A DNA stretch of 64,000 nucleotides from Pelomonas sp937871895 (GCF_046348265.1 NZ_JAXMEO010000005.1), one strand, 5' to 3'. Positions 1-9,833 are shown, numbered from the stretch's first letter. Notes: generated from the letters alone by a model not told the origin. Program-made: numbers and translations.

Positions 1-2259
1 GTAGCCGCGCTCCTTGGCCGTCGGCATCTCGGCAAACAGCTCGCGGATGGGCGTGAACAGGCCCGTGTAGGTCGCCGGGTTGCTGCGCGGCGTGCGGCCG
101 ATGGGGCTCTGGTCAACGTTGATGACCTTGTCGAAGCACTCCAGGCCTTCCATCTCGTCGTAGGGCGCGGGGTCGAGATGGCTGTTGTAGAGCTTGCGCG
201 CCACGGCCGCGTAAAGCGTGTCGTTGACCAGCGTGCTCTTGCCTGAGCCCGACACGCCCGTCACGCAGGTGAAGAGCCCGACCGGGAACTCCGCCGTCAC
301 GCCCTTCAGGTTGTTGCCTTTGGCCCCGACGATGCGCAGCACCTGCGGGTCGGTCTGCGCGGCCAGCGAGTGGCGCGTGGTGGGCACCTCGATGCGCTGG
401 CGGCCCGACAGGTAGGCACCGGTGAGCGACTCAGGGTGTGCGGCGACCTCGTCGGGCGTGCCCTGCGCAATCACGCGGCCACCGTGCACACCGGCGCCTG
501 GCCCCAGGTCCAGCACCCAGTCCGCCGCGCGGATCGCGTCTTCGTCGTGCTCCACCACCAGCACCGAATTGCCCAGGTCGCGCAGGCGCTTGAGCGTGGC
601 GATCAGGCGGTCGTTGTCGCGCTGGTGCAGGCCGATGCTGGGCTCGTCCAGCACATACATCACGCCCGTGAGGCCGGAGCCGATCTGGCTCGCGAGCCGG
701 ATGCGCTGCGCCTCGCCGCCCGAGAGCGTGTCGGCACTGCGGTCGAGGCTCAGGTAGTTGAGGCCCACGTCGTTCAGGAAGCGCAGGCGCGACGCGATCT
801 CGCGGATCACCTTGGCGCCGATCTCGGCCTTGTTGCCCTTGAGCTGCAGGCCCTCGAAGTAGTCCATCGCCTCGCGCAGCGTGGCGTGTTCGACCTCGTA
901 GATGGGCTTGCCCTTGAAGCCGGCCGGCGCGTCGGCCGGCTGCAGCACCACGTGCCGGGCCTCGCGGCGCAGGCGCGAGCCGTGGCAGTCGGGGCAGGGC
1001 TTTGCAGCCTGGTAGCGGGCCAGGTCCTCGCGCACGGCGGCCGAGTCGGTCTCGCGGTAGCGCCGCTGCAAGTTGGGCAGGATGCCTTCGAAAGGGTGGT
1101 GGCGCTTGACGCTGCGGCGCTTGCCGTTGGCGCCCTGGCTTTCGTAGACGAAGGCAATGTCCACCTCACCCGAGCCATGCAGCAGCACCTGGCGGGCTTG
1201 CTCGGGCAGTTGCTCCCAAGGCAGCTCAGGGTCGAAGGCGTAGTGCGCCGCGACCGACTCGATCATCGAATAGGTGTAGGGGTTGCGGCGGTCCCAGCCC
1301 TTGACGGCGCCGCTGGCGATCGAGAGCGTGGGGAAGGCGACCACCCGCTCGGGGTCGAACACCGTGACCTGGCCCAGACCTTCGCAGGACGGGCAGGCCC
1401 CCACGGGCGAGTTGAACGAGAACAGGCGCGGTTCCAGCTCGGGCAGCGAGTAGGAGCACACCGGGCAGGCGAACTTGCTGGAGAAGAGCAGCGTCTCCTC
1501 CTTGTCCATGTGCAGCACCAGGGCCCGACCGTCCGCCAGCCGCAGCGCCGCCTCGAAGCTCTCTGCCAAGCGCTGGCGCAGGCTCTCCAGCGTGTCGGGC
1601 CGCAGCTTGACGCGGTCGATCACGACGTCGATGTCGTGCTTCTCGGTCTTCTTGAGCAGCGGGATGTCCGGCGCTTCCACCGTGGCGCCATCGACCCGGA
1701 AGCGCACATAGCCCTGGGCTTGGAGGTCGGCGAAGAGGTCGGCGAACTCGCCCTTGCGGTCGCGCACGACCGGGGCCAGCAGCATCAGCCGGGTGTCGGC
1801 CGGCAGGGCCAGCACGGCATCCACCATCTGGCTCACGCTTTGCGCCTCCAGCGGCAGGTGGTGGTCGGGGCAAAAAGGCGTGCCGGCGCGGGCGTACAGA
1901 AGCCGCAGGTAGTCGTGAATCTCGGTCACCGTGCCGACCGTGGAGCGCGGGTTGTGGCTGGTGGCCTTTTGCTCGATGGAGATCGCGGGCGACAGGCCTT
2001 CGATCACGTCCACGTCCGGCTTGTCCATCAGCTGCAGGAACTGCCGCGCGTAGCTGGACAGGCTCTCCACATAACGACGCTGGCCCTCGGCATACAGCGT
2101 GTCAAACGCGAGGGACGACTTGCCCGAACCCGACAGCCCCGTGATCACCACCAGCGCATGGCGCGGCAGGTCAACGTCGATGTTCTTGAGGTTGTGGGTG
2201 CGGGCGCCGCGAACGCGGAAGAAGGCGGATTCAGGAGGCCGGGAGACAGGGGACGACAT
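1..2259 (-). CDS. uvrA: UvrA, excinuclease ABC subunit A (3' end outside window)
   Basis: UvrA is the damage-recognition ATPase of nucleotide excision repair; its dimer loads UvrB onto lesions. The first 753 codons are present and the C-terminus runs off the left edge. The reverse strand opens with MSSPVSRP, then the family N-terminus VRGARTHNLKN and a Walker A loop GLSGSGKSSLAF, followed by RRYVESLSSYARQFL. The second ATPase half begins near the window edge with VTGVSGSGKSTLVNDTL. The ATG at 2259-2257 is the only reasonable start; the stretch before VRGARTHN is slightly longer than usual. The start codon shares the palindrome CATG with the first possible ATG of the rightward peptidase remnant, so any promoter must lie inside that remnant. 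Family identification is certain from motif content. Confidence 0.97.
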   Translation of the reverse strand, partial: MSSPVSRPPESAFFRVRGARTHNLKNIDVDLPRHALVVITGLSGSGKSSLAFDTLYAEGQRRYVESLSSYARQFLQLMDKPDVDVIEGLSPAISIEQKATSHNPRSTVGTVTEIHDYLRLLYARAGTPFCPDHHLPLEAQSVSQMVDAVLALPADTRLMLLAPVVRDRKGEFADLFADLQAQGYVRFRVDGATVEAPDIPLLKKTEKHDIDVVIDRVKLRPDTLESLRQRLAESFEAALRLADGRALVLHMDKEETLLFSSKFACPVCSYSLPELEPRLFSFNSPVGACPSCEGLGQVTVFDPERVVAFPTLSIASGAVKGWDRRNPYTYSMIESVAAHYAFDPELPWEQLPEQARQVLLHGSGEVDIAFVYESQGANGKRRSVKRHHPFEGILPNLQRRYRETDSAAVREDLARYQAAKPCPDCHGSRLRREARHVVLQPADAPAGFKGKPIYEVEHATLREAMDYFEGLQLKGNKAEIGAKVIREIASRLRFLNDVGLNYLSLDRSADTLSGGEAQRIRLASQIGSGLTGVMYVLDEPSIGLHQRDNDRLIATLKRLRDLGNSVLVVEHDEDAIRAADWVLDLGPGAGVHGGRVIAQGTPDEVAAHPESLTGAYLSGRQRIEVPTTRHSLAAQTDPQVLRIVGAKGNNLKGVTAEFPVGLFTCVTGVSGSGKSTLVNDTLYAAVARKLYNSHLDPAPYDEMEGLECFDKVINVDQSPIGRTPRSNPATYTGLFTPIRELFAEMPTAKERGY

Positions 2260-3721
2260 GGCAGTTTTCACGAGCGAACCGGCCATGATAGAGGCCACAA
2301 TCGCCGCGACACAAAGGCCCGACTACGTCCGGCGTTGGGTGCTCGATCAGGACGGCCAGCCGCGCCTCGTCGAGGCAGAGCAGGCGGGGCGCGTCAAGGG
2401 CTATCTGCGCACGGCCGACGGGCGTTGGCAGCCCGCGTACGAGGGCGATGCCGAGGACGGCAAGCAGGTCTCGCCGGTCTGGTTCGGTCCTGGGGGGCTG
2501 GCTTTCAGCGTGCACGGCCACCGTGGCTATAGCGCGCTGTTCCGCATCGATGCCGAGACGCTGCGCGCCGAGGCCGAGCCCTTGGTCCACGCGCCGGGCT
2601 ACGACGTCTCGGGCCGCTTGGTGTTTGACCGTGCGGCCGGCGCCTTGCTCGGCGTGCACTACGAGACCGATGCGCCCGCCACCACCTGGTTCCATCCCAC
2701 GCTGAAGGCCTGGCAGGCCGACATCGACGCCAAGCTGCCCGGCACGGCCAATCGCATCGAATGCCAGCGCTGCCTCCATGCCAGCCACTTGATCGTGACC
2801 GCGCTCTCCGACCAGCGGCCGCCTGTCTACCTGCTTTACCGCACGGCCACAAGTCAGCTGCAGGTGCTCGCGGGCCAACGGCCCGACCTGCCGGTGGCAG
2901 CCATGGGCCAGCGCGACTACCACCGCTTCAAGGCGCGGGACGGGCTGGAGATCCCCGTGCTCGTGACCCAGCCGGCGAGCGGTGACCCCAAGCGCAGCCC
3001 GACCGTCGTGCTGGTGCACGGTGGCCCGTTTGTGCGGGGCACGCAGTGGTCCTGGGAGCCCACCGCCCAGTTCCTGGCCAGCCGCGGCTATCTGGTGCTG
3101 GAGCCTGAATTCCGTGGCAGCCGCGGCTTTGGCGGCCAGCTCTACCGTGCGGGCTGGAAGCAATGGGGTCTGCGCATGCAGGACGATCTGGCCGACACCC
3201 TGGCCTGGGCCGTGCGCCAGGGCTGGGCCGACCCCACGCGCGCCTGCATCGCGGGCGCCAGCTATGGGGGTTATGCGGCGCTGATGGCCGCCGTCAAGCA
3301 AGGCGACCTGTTCCGCTGCGCGGTCAACTGGGTCGGCGTCAGTGACATCGACCTGCTGTTCAGCATCCACTGGAGCGACGTCAGCGACACCACCAAACGC
3401 CACGGCATGAAGCGCTTGATCGGAGACCCCGTGGCCGATGCGGCGCAGTTTGCCGCCACCTCGCCGCTGCGGCGCGCTGCCGAGATCCGCATGCCGCTGC
3501 TGATGGCCTATGGCGGACGCGACCCGCGCGTGCCCATCAAGCATGGCCAGGCCATGAAGGCGGCGCTGCGCCCCGACCAGACGCTCGAATGGGTCGACTA
3601 CCCCGACGAGGGTCATGGGTGGTTCAACCTCAAAACCAATGAAGACTTCTGGGGCCGCGTCGAGCGCTTCCTGGCCAGGCACCTCGCCAGCCCGCCGCCA
3701 GCCGGGTCTGGACAGCCCTGA
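2258..3721 (+). pseudogene. S9-family (prolyl oligopeptidase-like) serine peptidase, N-terminally truncated
   Basis: The frame is open for 487 codons and carries a complete alpha/beta-hydrolase domain: GASYGGY with nucleophile Ser near residue 335, Asp in GGRDPRVP near 422 and His in DEGHGW near 453. Oxyanion-type HGGPF precedes them. Full-length members of this peptidase group are roughly 650-700 residues with a signal peptide and a complete beta-propeller. Here the protein begins in what looks like the middle of the propeller (QRPDYVRRWVLDQDGQPR), with no signal peptide and no clear ribosome binding site at ATG 2258 or ATG 2285. It directly abuts the uvrA start. I infer a 5' deletion that left an untranslated or cytoplasmic remnant. 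The alternative, a short functional cytoplasmic peptidase, cannot be excluded because the frame is intact. Confidence 0.65.
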
Positions 3722-3793
3722 ACGGGGCCCTGAAACTCGCTCCCCGGCGGTTGCGGCTGGCTGACAATCGCCGCAGTCCTTTGGAGCCCCCTC

Positions 3794-5053
3794 GTGAGAC
3801 AGCAGCGCGCCAACGAATCCCGCAAGCGCCGATCCTGGCTGGATGGATTCATGGCCTACCCGCAACCCAGCGGCGTGGGCGAAGCGGTCTGGCGCGAGCA
3901 CATCATGCTGCTCGACCAGATCCTCTATGGCCTCTGGAACCTGGGCGACAACCTCATCTACGCCTGGATGCCCATTGCCCGGGGCCTGCGCGTGCTGGTG
4001 GCGCCGCACCCCCTGCTGACCGAGTTTGCGCAGGGTGACGGCATCCAGCCTCCGGGCGAGGTGATCCGCCGCACGCGCCTGCTGGACAAGCTGCTCTCCA
4101 CCAACGATCCGCTCGACGAGGCCCAGTTCACCGCCGTGGCCGAGGCCCTCGGGGTGACGCCACGCACCGTCGAGCTGCCGTTTTCGCCCGAGCATGGGCT
4201 CGGACTGCAGCTGATCGCCGCCATCGTGGCGCGCTACGGCATCCGCCTGGTCGAGGACCGGGCCGTCATCCTATTTGATGCCGTCGGCTTCTCGCTGCTC
4301 ACGCCGCTGCAGCAGGTGGTGCAGCTCAACAGCCTGTCCTGCTCGGTGAACGCCGCCTATGCGCGCCTGCTGGACCGCGAGATCAACATCAACTTTGCGC
4401 GCACGACCACGGGCGACGGCTTCTACATCTGGAACCGCATGCGGGGCCTCGAAGCCAACATCGAGCTCTACCAGCTGATGCAGCTGATCCTGGCCGACAA
4501 CGCGCTGGCGCGCGAGCGCTCGGCCGAGCCGCGCGCCGTGCCGCGTCTGCGCGCCTGCTTCCACGTGGGCTCGCACTACGAGTTCTACCAATCCGAAGGC
4601 CTCAACCCGACCTCGTTCAGCTACTTGGTTGGCCAGGTCACCATCGAGTTGGCGCGCATGATCGACAAGGCCTTGCCCGGGCAGATCCTGGTGGGCAAGT
4701 TCGACACCGTGATGCGTGACGACGTGACAGGCGAAGAGGAGCGCATCGACAGCCTGGACTTCGTGGACCGCGCGCGCGCGCCGCTGCGCCGGCTCAATGG
4801 GCTCAACCTGGCCGGCTCCGAGGTTGAGGAGATCGCCTGTTACTTAACCGGCCGGCGTGACCAGCGCGGGCTTTGGGGCATCAGCGAGTTCACCATCGCC
4901 GACAAGCACGGCCTGCCTCACCGCGTCTACAACGCCAAGATCAACATCCACCGCCGCAATGGCAACCCGATCTACCTGGGGCTGCGAGAGGAAGACCTGC
5001 CCCCAGCGGCGCATCGAATCACGGCAGACACGGATTTTTCAACGCTGACTTGA
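3794..5053 (+). CDS. Divergent class III nucleotide cyclase-homology protein
   Basis: A 419-residue protein. The GTG at 3794 is chosen because TTGGAG lies 7 nt upstream; ATG 3851 is an alternative. I do not recognise the N-terminal ~150 residues. From about residue 157 the sequence follows the class III adenylate/guanylate cyclase fold: VILFDAVGFSLLTPLQQVV holds the first metal-type Asp, TTGDGFYIW the second, and LVGQVTIELARMIDKALPGQ matches the NxxAAR segment. In that segment the usual Asn is replaced, while the Arg is kept. This suggests a degenerate or altered-specificity cyclase domain. No membrane segment is visible. The next gene, 47 bp downstream on the same strand, contains a canonical cyclase domain, so the two may be co-expressed and might pair. 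Function is inferred from fold motifs only. Confidence 0.6.
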   Translation: MRQQRANESRKRRSWLDGFMAYPQPSGVGEAVWREHIMLLDQILYGLWNLGDNLIYAWMPIARGLRVLVAPHPLLTEFAQGDGIQPPGEVIRRTRLLDKLLSTNDPLDEAQFTAVAEALGVTPRTVELPFSPEHGLGLQLIAAIVARYGIRLVEDRAVILFDAVGFSLLTPLQQVVQLNSLSCSVNAAYARLLDREININFARTTTGDGFYIWNRMRGLEANIELYQLMQLILADNALARERSAEPRAVPRLRACFHVGSHYEFYQSEGLNPTSFSYLVGQVTIELARMIDKALPGQILVGKFDTVMRDDVTGEEERIDSLDFVDRARAPLRRLNGLNLAGSEVEEIACYLTGRRDQRGLWGISEFTIADKHGLPHRVYNAKINIHRRNGNPIYLGLREEDLPPAAHRITADTDFSTLT

Positions 5054-5100
5054 TCTAGGTCGGGCGTGCGCCGCGTTCTTGGAGGCGGCGCGGCCCTAGG

Positions 5101-8100
5101 ATGAAGCGCTCAACCTTTGCGCTGATGCCCGACACGTCTTCTTCCACTGCCGCGCGTGGTCAGCGCCGCCTCATCACTATGCTCTTCGTCGACCTCAGTG
5201 GTTCGACGGGCCTGGCCGAGTGGATGGAGGCCGAGCACTATGCCGACCTGCTGGCCCAGCTTTCAACGCTGTACGAGCAGGTGGTGCCGCGTCATGGCGG
5301 CGCGGTGGCGCGCATCCAGGGCGACGGCATGCTCGCCATCTTTGGCTATCCCGAGGTGCGCGAGGACGATGGCCGCCGCGCCACCGAGGCGGCGCTGGAG
5401 CTGCACACCCTGGTGCGTGGTCTGCGCCCCCCGGGCCCGCTGCCCGAGCACTTCAAGGGCCTGACGCTGCACAGCGGCATTCATGCCGGCGTGGTCTTCG
5501 TGGGTGAGGGCGACGCCGTGCGCGGCCGCTACGAGCTGATCGGCAATGCCCCCAACATCGCGGCCCGACTGGCCGAGAACGCACGGGCCGACGAGATCCT
5601 GGTCAGCCAGGAGACCTTGGGCCTGCAGAGCCACTACTTCGAGACTTCGGCGCGCCGTCAGCTGCACCTGCGCGGGCGGGCGACGCCGATTGGCGTTTAC
5701 CTCGTCAAGGGGCGGTCGGCGCTTTCGCGCCGCTTCGAGGCCAGTGAGCGCCGCGGCCTCACACCGCTGCAGGGGCGCGCCGCCGAGCTGAGCGTGCTGG
5801 ACCAGGCGCTCTCGCGCGCCTTTGCGGGCGCCACCTTCTGGGTGGCCGTGCGCGCGGGCGCGGGCCTGGGCAAGACCCGGCTCTGCGAGGAGTTCCTGCT
5901 GCGTGTGTCTGACCACGCCTGCCAGGTGCACCGGGGCCACTGCGAAAGCTATCTGGTGGCTGAGCCGCTGCAGCCCTGGCTGCAGATGCTGCGCGGCCTG
6001 GAGCACTACGTGGGCGGGCCGCCCGAGCTGGCGCTGGCGCTGCAGGCGCCGCCCGAGGAGCGTGCCGAGCGCTTGCTGGCGCTCTTCATGGCGCTGGCTG
6101 CCGAAACGGCGCAACTGCTCTTCATCGACGACCTGCAGTGGGCCGACGACGCCAGCCTGCGCCTGCTGCACCAGCTGCGCGACCATGCGGCCCGGCGCCG
6201 GCTGCCGGTACTGCTGCTGACCGCGAGCCGGCCCGCGCTGCCTGGCAGCTATGTGCTGCCCACCACCAGCGGCGCCGACCAGCTGATCGAGCTGCCCCCG
6301 CTGCCCGAACCCGCCGCCGCCGTCACCGTGAGCCGGCTGCTGCCGCAGGCCGACCCCTTTGTCGCGGCCGAGGTGCAGCGCCACGCCGGCGGCAACCCGC
6401 TGTTCCTGGAAGAGCTTTGCCACGCCGCCGCCGAGGCCGCCGTGGTCGGCGAGCGGCTCGGTCAGGCGCAGCCCAGCGCGGCCTGGCTGGCGACCTTGAT
6501 CGAATCCCGCGTCGAACGCCTGCCGCCCGAGCAGGCCGACCTGGTGCGCATCGCCGCCGTGATCGGTACCGTCGTGCCGACCTGGCTCTTGACCGCGCTC
6601 ACCGGCATCGGCGAGCGTGACCCCGGCGTGCAGGCGCTGGCCGAGCAGGACTTCCTCTTCCCCGACCGCGAGCCCGGTGCGCTGCGCTTCAAGCACGGCA
6701 TCACCCGCGACGTGGTCTACGACTCCACCGGCCTGCACCTGCGCCAGCAGCTGCATCGCCGCATCGCCGCCCAGCTGCGCGCCCGAGGGGGCGAAACCGA
6801 CAACCTCAACGAGCTGCTCGCCTATCACGACGCGGCGGCCAACGAGTGGCCGCTGGCCGCCCAGCATGCCGAAGCGGCGGGCGATCAAGCCCTGGCCAGC
6901 TCGGCGCTGGACCGTGCCAAGCGCCAGTTCCGGGCGGCGCTGGCGGCACTGGAGTTCCTGCCCGACACGCCCGAGCGTCGGCGGCGCTGGGTCAACATCG
7001 CGCAGCGCCTGGGCATGGCCTGCGTGTTCGACGCCTCGCGCGACGACCTGCGCGTGCTGCGCCATGCCGCCGAGCTGGCCCAAGGCCTCGGGGACACCGG
7101 CTTGATCGCCCGCACTGATTACTGGCTGGCCTATGTCGGCTATGCCTTGGGCGAGGTGCGTGAGTCCCTGAGGTACGCGCAGGCCGCCGTCAGTTCGGCA
7201 GAGGCCTGCCAGGACAGCGCGCTGCTCGCGCAGTTGCCCGGCACTGTGGGGCAGATCCATGCCGCGGCGGCCCATTACCCGGAGGCGCTGGCGCAGTTCG
7301 AGCGCGCCATCGAGCGCCAGCGCGAGCGTGCCGACAAATCACGCAACCGCGTGGGCCTAGCCTATTCGCTGTGTTGCAAAGCCTACGTGCTGGGCGACCA
7401 AGGCAACTTCGATGGCGCCCACGCTGCCTTTGCCGAGGCGCTTGACGCCGTGGCCGACCCCGGGCATGCCGTGCAGGCCAGCATCCAGGGCTGGCGCTCG
7501 GCCGTGCTGCTTTGGCAGGGGCGCTGGGCCGAGGCGCGCGAGGCGGCCGATATCTCGCACCACGTGGGCACCCAGGTGCGCAGCATGTTTACCTGCGCCA
7601 TGGGCCACGCCGCCAGCGCCTATGCGGCCTGGATGTTGGAGCGCGCGCCCGAGGCTCCGCAGCAGATCCTTGACGCCATCGCATGGCTGGCGCCGCGCGG
7701 CGGCGGGCTGTTCAGCTCTTTCAATCATGGGTGGCTGGCCGAGATCTTTGTCGAACAGGGAGACATGCGCGGCGCGCGGCATCACATCGCCTGCGCGCTG
7801 GCGCGGGCCCGTCAGCAGGATTGGGTGGGAGGTGCCATGGCCTACCGTGCGGCGGCCAAGCTGGCCGTGATGGCGGGCGACAAACCGCGTGCCCGGCGCT
7901 GCCTGGACCTGGCCGCCAAGGCCGGCGCGCGGCGCGGCTCGGGCCACGAGAAGGCTGTGACGGACTGGCTGCGTGCGGACTTGGGTTTGGCCGACGCTGG
8001 GCAACCGTCCCTTGAGGCTGCCGTTCAGCAGCTGCAGCGGCTTGGCATGACGGGCTTGCTCAGCGCCCGTGCTCCTGCGCTGTCTGGAGTTGCTCGCTGA
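5101..8100 (+). CDS. Class III adenylate/guanylate cyclase - AAA ATPase - helical repeat protein
   Basis: A 999-residue signalling protein. Residues ~22-200 form a class III cyclase domain: MLFVDLSGSTGLAEWME (metal Asp), IQGDGMLAIFG (second Asp) and YELIGNAPNIAARLAEN (Asn and Arg transition-state residues). Then comes a MalT/STAND-like ATPase with a P-loop-like AGAGLGKTRL and Walker B LLFIDDLQWAD. The C-terminal ~400 residues are Ala/Leu-rich helical repeats resembling TPRs (AAHYPEALAQFERAIERQ). No DNA-binding domain is visible at the C-terminus, unlike MalT itself. ATG 5101 is used; ATG 5125 is possible. The 3' end overlaps the convergent HDOD gene by 41 bp. Expected role: cyclic nucleotide synthesis gated by the ATPase and repeat module. 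The ligand is unknown. Confidence 0.9.
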   Translation: MKRSTFALMPDTSSSTAARGQRRLITMLFVDLSGSTGLAEWMEAEHYADLLAQLSTLYEQVVPRHGGAVARIQGDGMLAIFGYPEVREDDGRRATEAALELHTLVRGLRPPGPLPEHFKGLTLHSGIHAGVVFVGEGDAVRGRYELIGNAPNIAARLAENARADEILVSQETLGLQSHYFETSARRQLHLRGRATPIGVYLVKGRSALSRRFEASERRGLTPLQGRAAELSVLDQALSRAFAGATFWVAVRAGAGLGKTRLCEEFLLRVSDHACQVHRGHCESYLVAEPLQPWLQMLRGLEHYVGGPPELALALQAPPEERAERLLALFMALAAETAQLLFIDDLQWADDASLRLLHQLRDHAARRRLPVLLLTASRPALPGSYVLPTTSGADQLIELPPLPEPAAAVTVSRLLPQADPFVAAEVQRHAGGNPLFLEELCHAAAEAAVVGERLGQAQPSAAWLATLIESRVERLPPEQADLVRIAAVIGTVVPTWLLTALTGIGERDPGVQALAEQDFLFPDREPGALRFKHGITRDVVYDSTGLHLRQQLHRRIAAQLRARGGETDNLNELLAYHDAAANEWPLAAQHAEAAGDQALASSALDRAKRQFRAALAALEFLPDTPERRRRWVNIAQRLGMACVFDASRDDLRVLRHAAELAQGLGDTGLIARTDYWLAYVGYALGEVRESLRYAQAAVSSAEACQDSALLAQLPGTVGQIHAAAAHYPEALAQFERAIERQRERADKSRNRVGLAYSLCCKAYVLGDQGNFDGAHAAFAEALDAVADPGHAVQASIQGWRSAVLLWQGRWAEAREAADISHHVGTQVRSMFTCAMGHAASAYAAWMLERAPEAPQQILDAIAWLAPRGGGLFSSFNHGWLAEIFVEQGDMRGARHHIACALARARQQDWVGGAMAYRAAAKLAVMAGDKPRARRCLDLAAKAGARRGSGHEKAVTDWLRADLGLADAGQPSLEAAVQQLQRLGMTGLLSARAPALSGVAR

Positions 8101-8878
8101 CGCGGCGCGCCGCGCGCAGCACCAGGCCCTCGTCCAGCTGAGCCTGCGGCGCGATCTGGCCGGCAATGGCTTCGAGCTGATCGGCGTGGTTCATCAAGGC
8201 CCAGGCAATCATCGAGACGGCAGACACGCCCCGACGTTGCATGGCCTCGGGCATGGTCATTGAGGCCTGCACCTCGACGTGGTGCTTGACGCTGGCCACG
8301 GCCGCCGGGGCCAGGCCCCAGCTCTCGCACAGCGCGGCGCCCAGGGCGTCATGGCTGACGCCAAAGGCCGTGCGCTCCAGTTCCACCAGCTCGGCGTCGC
8401 GCGTAGCGGCGCGCAGCATGGCCGGGTAGTGCTGGGGTGCATGGCGGTAGAGCACCGCCTTGCCGCATTCCTCGAACAGGCCGGCCGAGTGGGCTGCCCA
8501 GGGGTCGATGCCCAGCATCTGGCCCATGCGGCCCATCAGCAGGCCGCGCTTGGCGGCCCGGCCCCAGACGGGTTCCAACTCCGCCGCCGCCGGGAAAGCG
8601 GCGCGCAGGCCCATCTCGAAGGTGATGGCCGCCACCTCGCGCATTCCCAGATAGGTCAGCGCCTGGTGCACCGTCTGCACCCGGCCGCGCAGGCCGTAGA
8701 GCGACGAGTTCACCGCCTTCATCACGGCGGCGGCCAGGGCCATGTCCGACTCGACCAGGGCCGAGATGGCTTGCAGATCGATGTCCTCGGCCGCCATCAA
8801 CAACGAGAGCTTCACCAGCACTTCGGGCTGGGTGGGGATCTCGATGTCCAGGGTGCGGAGTTGCGGATCGACAGACAT
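8060..8878 (-). CDS. HDOD domain signalling protein
   Basis: A 272-residue protein. The ATG at 8878 is chosen because AAGGAG sits just upstream (6 nt spacing); a longer reading to 8914 has no such site. The HDOD domain fills most of the protein. Helix-rich family segments such as PTQPEVLVKLSLLM, LVESDMALAAAVMKAVNSS and LTYLGMREVAAI are visible. HDOD proteins are catalytically inactive relatives of HD phosphohydrolases and act in two-component, c-di-GMP or chemotaxis-linked signalling. This one lacks an attached receiver or GGDEF/EAL domain. Its 3' end overlaps the convergent cyclase gene by 41 bp, which may allow antisense interference. Exact function unknown. Confidence 0.85.
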   Translation of the reverse strand: MSVDPQLRTLDIEIPTQPEVLVKLSLLMAAEDIDLQAISALVESDMALAAAVMKAVNSSLYGLRGRVQTVHQALTYLGMREVAAITFEMGLRAAFPAAAELEPVWGRAAKRGLLMGRMGQMLGIDPWAAHSAGLFEECGKAVLYRHAPQHYPAMLRAATRDAELVELERTAFGVSHDALGAALCESWGLAPAAVASVKHHVEVQASMTMPEAMQRRGVSAVSMIAWALMNHADQLEAIAGQIAPQAQLDEGLVLRAARRVSEQLQTAQEHGR

Positions 8879-8906
8879 GGGGTTCTCCTTAGGCTGCTGA
8901 TCGTAC

Positions 8907-9668
8907 TCAGCCACCGTAGGCCGACCAGGCAGTTTTGACGATCAGGGCCGTGACGACCAGCACGAAAACGCCCCGAACGAAGCCCGCGCCGTGCTGGAGC
9001 GCCAGCCGCGTGCCCAACAAGCTGCCCGCCACATTGGTCACCGCCATCACGCCGGCCAGCGGCCACCAGACGTGTCCTTTGGCCGCAAAGAGGCTGATCG
9101 CCGCCACATTGCTGGCCAGGTTCATCAGCTTGGCAGCGGCCGAGGCATGCAGGAAGTCGTAGCCCAGCACGCGCACGAACAGGAAGACGAAGAAGCTGCC
9201 CGTGCCCGGCCCGAAGAAGCCGTCGTAAAAGCCCACGACGCCGGCGATGCCGGCCATGGCCAACTGTTCGGTCCGGCCCGCAAAGCGCGGCACATGGGCC
9301 CGCCCGAGGTCCTTGCGGGCCAGGGTGTAGACCAGCACTCCCGTCAGCAGCCAGGGCAGGGCCTTGCGCAGCCCGTCCGGGCTGGTCAGCGTAAGCAGCC
9401 ACGCGCCCAGGAAACTGCCGGCCAGGCTCAGCACGGCAGCGGGCGCCAGGGCTCGCCAATCCAGTTGCACACGTTGCAGGTACTGGCCCGTCGCCCAGGC
9501 CGTGCCCCAGACGGACGCGCCTTTGTTGGTGCCCATCAGCGTGGCCGGGGCGGCGCCCGGGAAGGCACTGAACAGCGCCGGCAGCAGCACCAGGCCGCCC
9601 CCGCCCGCGACGGCGTCAATGAAGCCCGCCAGCAGCGACGCCAGCGCTGGGAACAGAAACTCAAGCAT
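8907..9668 (-). CDS. TSUP family (TauE/SafE) membrane exporter
   Basis: A 253-residue inner-membrane protein with about eight hydrophobic helices. The family signature is near the N-terminus (FIDAVAGGGGLVLLPALF), and a second half-repeat has FYDGFFGPGTGSFFVFLF. TSUP proteins move sulfite, sulfoacetate or other organosulfur anions; the substrate here cannot be read from sequence. ATG 9668 is preferred. A TTG at 9686 would also be in frame, but lies in the U-tract of a strong hairpin. No good ribosome binding site precedes ATG 9668; a short frame coming through the hairpin ends with TGATG overlapping this start, which would permit translational coupling. The HDOD gene follows 28 bp downstream on the same strand. 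Confidence 0.88.
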   Translation of the reverse strand: MLEFLFPALASLLAGFIDAVAGGGGLVLLPALFSAFPGAAPATLMGTNKGASVWGTAWATGQYLQRVQLDWRALAPAAVLSLAGSFLGAWLLTLTSPDGLRKALPWLLTGVLVYTLARKDLGRAHVPRFAGRTEQLAMAGIAGVVGFYDGFFGPGTGSFFVFLFVRVLGYDFLHASAAAKLMNLASNVAAISLFAAKGHVWWPLAGVMAVTNVAGSLLGTRLALQHGAGFVRGVFVLVVTALIVKTAWSAYGG

Positions 9669-9683
9669 CAGAAGTGCATTGGG

Positions 9684-9720
9684 CAAAAAGAAAAGGCGCC
9701 AGACTCACGTCTGGCGCCTG
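9684..9720 (-). terminator. Strong intrinsic terminator or attenuator upstream of the TSUP gene
   Basis: A perfect 11-bp stem, AGGCGCCAGAC / GTCTGGCGCCT with a 4-nt loop, is followed on the minus strand by TTTTCTTTTT. It lies only 16 nt upstream of the TSUP ATG, in the same direction. It therefore either ends a short upstream transcript or attenuates TSUP expression. Confidence 0.8.
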
Positions 9721-9833
9721 CTTGGCATTCAATGTCAGCCGGGATGTGCTGACCGAACTGCTCAATGGTTTTGTCTCCTCACCCCGCCTGGTCACGTGCC
9801 GGCTGGTGGCTGGCGCGGACCTCGAGTGACGTG

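Noticed and set aside
370..2532. A 720-codon open frame on the plus strand opposite uvrA
   Set aside because: It is a GC-rich shadow of uvrA: Ala/Arg/Gly/His-rich, no domain, no start signal. The uvrA motifs on the other strand are decisive.
5263..7275. 670-codon frame opposite the cyclase-ATPase gene
   Set aside because: Antisense shadow with no recognisable domain.
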